From Rubrivivax sp. (lineage in GTDB: Bacteria; Pseudomonadota; Gammaproteobacteria; Burkholderiales; Burkholderiaceae_C), in NCBI GenBank assembly GCA_016719535.1, contig JADJYX010000042.1:124001-188000 (forward strand): a stretch of DNA of 64,000 nucleotides, given 5' to 3'. A program made the position numbers and the translations under genes. Under the pieces are notes generated by a model. That model was not told where the DNA came from and searched no databases. It saw only the letters and a list, made by a program, of their open reading frames with translations. Shown here in pieces: positions 61,056 through 64,000 of the stretch; within the stretch, counting starts at the first letter, position 1, and every line of letters starts with the position of its first letter.

Positions 61056-61131
61056 GCGCTTGCGTCGATCGAGAGGCGGACGGCCCCGATGATGCCGTCA
61101 CCGGCTGCATGCCGCGCGCTATGCTGCGCGC

Positions 61132-61590
61132 ATGGCGCTGATTCCTGCGATCGACCCTGCCCTTGCCGCGCTGGTGGTCAAGGACGGCGTGGCGCTCGGC
61201 GGCCTGCCCGAGCACCAGCGCCAGCTGGCGCTGGCCCTCGCCTGGGTCGGCCTGCCCGAGGTGCCGCTGACCGAACCCGAGGTCAACGATCGACTGAAGT
61301 CGCTGCTGGCCCGGGCGCTGCGCTGCCTGGATACCGACCACGTCGAACTGCGCCGCTGGCTGGTCGACGCCGGCTGGCTGGCGCGCGACGGCTACGGTCG
61401 CCGCTACGAGCGCGTGGCGCGGGGCGACTTGCCGCCAGCACGCACCGCGGCCGCCGCCGCAGTCGCCGGGCTGGCGCCCGATGCCTTCACCGCGGCCTGC
61501 CGTGCCGAACGCGCCGCTGAACGCGAGCGCCGGCGCCAGGCCTGGGTCGCGCGCGACGGCCCGGCGCTGCCGGACCCGTCGCCGCCATGA
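61132..61590 (+). CDS. DUF2087 domain protein
   Basis: A 152-residue protein. Its C-terminal part has VELRRWLVDAGWLARDGYGRRYER (recognisable as the DUF2087 motif LRRWLVDAGWL followed by an acidic or basic loop). DUF2087 is a small winged-helix-like module often fused to regulators. The N-terminal half is helical and unassigned. Its stop overlaps the next gene by four bases (ATGA). The tail from 100 onward is Ala/Arg-rich. Confidence 0.75.
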   Translation: MALIPAIDPALAALVVKDGVALGGLPEHQRQLALALAWVGLPEVPLTEPEVNDRLKSLLARALRCLDTDHVELRRWLVDAGWLARDGYGRRYERVARGDLPPARTAAAAAVAGLAPDAFTAACRAERAAERERRRQAWVARDGPALPDPSPP

Positions 61591-64000
61591 GCGACGCCCG
61601 GCCGCTGCCCAGCCACGCCCGCGTCGTCATCGTCGGCGGCGGCATCGCCGGCTGCTCCACCGCCTACCACCTGGGCAAGCTCGGCATCACCGACGTGCTG
61701 CTGCTCGAGCAGGGTCGGCTCACCAGCGGCACCACCTGGCATGCCGCCGGGCTGGTGGGGCAGATGCGGCCCAACCGCAGCATGACGGCGATGAGCCGCT
61801 ACGGCATCGGCCTGTACCAGTCGCTGGAGGCCGAGACCGGCCTGGCCACCGGCTGGAAGGCCTGCGGCAGCGTCAACGTGGCGCGCACGCCCGAGCGCTG
61901 GCAGGTGCTGAAGAAGCAGGCCGCGCTGGCGCGCAGCTTCGGCATCGAGGTGCAACTGATCACGCCGAAAGAGGCCGGTGACCTGTTCCCGGTGATGCGC
62001 ACCGACGACCTGCAGGGTGCGATCTGGATCCCGGGCGACGGCAAGGCCAACCCCGCCGACCTTTGCATGAGCCTGGCCAGGGGCGCGCGGCAACGCGGCG
62101 CGAAGCTGATCGAAGGCGTCGAGGTCACCGGTGTGATCACCGAGCGCGGGGCGGGCGGCGAGCGCGTGGTCGGCGTGCGCACCGCCCAGGGCGAGGTGCG
62201 CTGCGAGACGCTGGTCAACTGCGCCGGCCAGTGGGCGCGGCAGTTCGGCGCGCTGGCGGGCGTCAACGTGCCGCTGTTCCCGGCCGAGCACTTCTACATC
62301 GTCACCGACCGCATCGACGGCGTGCACCCCATGCTGCCGGTGATGCGCGACCCCGACGGCTTCATCTACTACAAGGAGGAGGTCGGCGGCCTGCTGATGG
62401 GCGGCTTCGAGCCGGTGGCCAAACCCTGGCGCGTGGACCCCATCCCCAGCAGCTTCCAGTTCCAGCTGCTCGACGAGGACTGGCAGCAGTTCGAGCCGCT
62501 GATGATCAACGCCATCCATCGCACTCCCTGCCTGGAGACGGCGAAGGTCAAGATGCTGCTCAACGGGCCCGAGAGCTTCACGCCCGACGGCAACTTCATC
62601 CTCGGCGAGGCGCCGGGTCTGCGCGGCTATTTTGTCTGCGCCGGCTTCAATTCCGCCGGCATCGCCAACAGCGGCGGCGCCGGGCGGTTGATCGGCGAAT
62701 GGATTGCCGGCGGCGAGGCGCCCGGCGACCTGTGGGAGGTGGACATCCGCCGCTTCGGCGCCTTCACCGCCAACCGCCGCGCGCTGGCCGAACGCACCGG
62801 CGAGACGCTGGGCCTGCATTACGCCATGCGCTGGCCGCGGCAGGAGCTGCAGACCGCCCGGCCGCTGCGCACCTCGCCGCTGTACGACCTGCTGGCCGCG
62901 CGCGGGGCCGTCTTCGGTGCGAAGAACGGCTGGGAGCGCGCCAGCTATTTCAAGCCGGCGGCAGCACCGCTGCCGGCCGATGCGCTGGGCCGGCCGGGCT
63001 GGCTGCCCTGGGTCATCGACGAGATGCGCGCCACGCGCGAGGCGGTGGCCGTCTACGACCAGACCAGCTTCGGCAAGCTGCTGCTGCAGGGCCGCGATGC
63101 GCTGGCGCTGCTGCAGCGGCTGTGCGCCAACGATGTCGACGTGCCCGTCGGCCGCATGGTCTATACGGCGATGCTCAATGCCCGCGGCGGCTTCGAGAGC
63201 GACCTGACGGTGCTGCGCCTGGGCGCCGAGCGCTTCCTGCTCGTCACCGGCTCGGCGCAGCCGCTGCGCGATGCCGACTGGATCGGGCGCCACATCGGCG
63301 AAGCCTTCGTGACGCTGACCGATGTCAGCGCGCTCTACGGCGTGCTGTCGGTGATGGGACCGCGCGCGCGCGACTTGCTGGCCCGCGTCAGCCCCGACGA
63401 TCTGTCGCCCGCCGGGCTGGCCTTCGGCCACACGAAGGAGATCGACCTCGGCCACGCGCGCGTGCGCGCCGCGCGCATGAGCTATGTCGGCGGCCCGGGC
63501 TGGGAGCTGCATGTACCGATCGAGATGTGCCGGCATGTCCATCTGGCGCTGCACGAGGCCGGCGCCGACCTGGGCCCGGGCGCCGAGGCGGGCCGCGATC
63601 GCGGCCTGGTGGATGCCGGCTACTACGCGCTCGACGCCTTGCGCATCGAGGCCGGTCGCCGTGCCTGGGGTGCCGAGCTCGGCCCCGACGAGACGCCGCT
63701 CGAAGCCGGCCTGCTGGCCGGCGTGACGCTCGACAAGGGCTGCGATTTTCTCGGTCGCCAGGCCTTGCTCGACGCCTGGGGCCGGCCGCTGCGCAAGAAG
63801 CTGGTCAGCGTGGTGCTGGACGACCCCGCGGCCTACGTCTGGGGCGGCGAGACGCTGTTCGTCGACGGCGAGCCGGTGGGTGAGCTGTCGTCGGCCGGCT
63901 GGAGCCTGCGGGCCGGCGCCTGCGTCGGCCTGGGCTATGTGCGCGGCGCGGCGGCGCAGACCGTGCACGAAGGCACGCCGCTGCAGCTGGACCTGTGGGG
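61587..64000 (+). CDS. Sarcosine/dimethylglycine dehydrogenase-like flavoprotein (3' end outside window)
   Basis: At least 804 residues, running off the window. The N-terminal FAD domain has VVIVGGGIAGCSTAYHLG (GGGIAG at 17-22) and a GTTWHAAGL signature whose His52 is the covalent FAD attachment site in the family. A middle domain includes GFNSAGIANSGGAGRLIGEW. The C-terminal GcvT-like tetrahydrofolate-binding domain starts near 470 (GAVFGAKNGWERA, and YDQTSFGKLLLQG). Such enzymes demethylate N-methylated glycines and feed one-carbon units. The start overlaps the DUF2087 stop (ATGA). Confidence 0.92.
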   Translation, partial: MSDARPLPSHARVVIVGGGIAGCSTAYHLGKLGITDVLLLEQGRLTSGTTWHAAGLVGQMRPNRSMTAMSRYGIGLYQSLEAETGLATGWKACGSVNVARTPERWQVLKKQAALARSFGIEVQLITPKEAGDLFPVMRTDDLQGAIWIPGDGKANPADLCMSLARGARQRGAKLIEGVEVTGVITERGAGGERVVGVRTAQGEVRCETLVNCAGQWARQFGALAGVNVPLFPAEHFYIVTDRIDGVHPMLPVMRDPDGFIYYKEEVGGLLMGGFEPVAKPWRVDPIPSSFQFQLLDEDWQQFEPLMINAIHRTPCLETAKVKMLLNGPESFTPDGNFILGEAPGLRGYFVCAGFNSAGIANSGGAGRLIGEWIAGGEAPGDLWEVDIRRFGAFTANRRALAERTGETLGLHYAMRWPRQELQTARPLRTSPLYDLLAARGAVFGAKNGWERASYFKPAAAPLPADALGRPGWLPWVIDEMRATREAVAVYDQTSFGKLLLQGRDALALLQRLCANDVDVPVGRMVYTAMLNARGGFESDLTVLRLGAERFLLVTGSAQPLRDADWIGRHIGEAFVTLTDVSALYGVLSVMGPRARDLLARVSPDDLSPAGLAFGHTKEIDLGHARVRAARMSYVGGPGWELHVPIEMCRHVHLALHEAGADLGPGAEAGRDRGLVDAGYYALDALRIEAGRRAWGAELGPDETPLEAGLLAGVTLDKGCDFLGRQALLDAWGRPLRKKLVSVVLDDPAAYVWGGETLFVDGEPVGELSSAGWSLRAGACVGLGYVRGAAAQTVHEGTPLQLDLW

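Overview
The window is very GC-rich (around 70% by eye) and gene-dense, with genes on both strands. The content points to a Burkholderiales betaproteobacterium of the Rubrivivax/Ideonella/Aquabacterium/Methylibium kind. The evidence is four orphan Bug/TctC-type solute receptors, a short-chain polyhydroxyalkanoate depolymerase with its ribbon-helix-helix partner, a fused indolepyruvate:ferredoxin oxidoreductase-like enzyme, and proteobacterial-type GshA. This is inference from gene content; no rRNA or tRNA gene was seen. The sequence looks chromosomal: no phage, plasmid, transposase or CRISPR genes were found.

Layout. 1-1390 (minus): a decayed or indel-ridden cluster of an HprK-related kinase (cut by the window edge), a PqqD-like protein and a Tat-type exported protein. 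1650-3123: an SDR oxidoreductase and a DedA membrane protein. 3174-5012: mutL. 5035-12227: a molybdenum-hydroxylase locus (2Fe-2S subunit and Mo subunit on plus, XdhC and CoxG on minus) that encloses an AmmeMemoRadiSam module (Memo-AMMECR1 fusion plus radical SAM enzyme). 12319-14121: a lipoprotein beta-propeller, then a gene-free stretch with a 30-bp inverted-repeat element and a 35-G homopolymer. 14122-20247: a glycolate/2-hydroxyacid/glyoxylate region with a frameshifted FAD/Fe-S dehydrogenase, a GntR regulator with palindromic operators, an alanine/serine-glyoxylate aminotransferase and a Bug receptor. 20326-21170: two Hsp20 genes behind a sigma32-like promoter. 21434-28846: two alpha/beta hydrolases, an acyl-CoA synthetase/GNAT fusion, UspA and small envelope proteins.

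28919-33600 holds the most unusual locus: a SWIM-domain SNF2-like protein whose ATP-binding motifs have decayed, directly followed by an ATP-dependent DNA ligase whose 3' end is tandemly repeated in 152-bp units. 33692-39191: YegP, a hypothetical protein, then a LysR/Bug pair divergent from a tartrate dehydrogenase/Bug pair. 39199-47399: an M16 peptidase, a nucleotidyltransferase, an HpcH-type aldolase, a lytic transglycosylase, and a Bug/sulfatase pair. 47475-64000: gshA, the PHA depolymerase pair, a second isocitrate/isopropylmalate-type dehydrogenase, DUF169, DUF3297, a beta-CASP nuclease, an MFS transporter, a GST, the 1191-residue oxidoreductase divergent from an Lrp regulator, YciH, DUF2087, and a sarcosine/dimethylglycine dehydrogenase-like gene cut by the window end.

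Taken together, much of the window serves catabolism of small organic acids and amino-acid derivatives (hydroxy acids, tartrate/malate, glyoxylate, N-methyl glycines, aryl pyruvates). Uptake receptors sit beside the enzymes, but no TctA/TctB membrane partner is present here.
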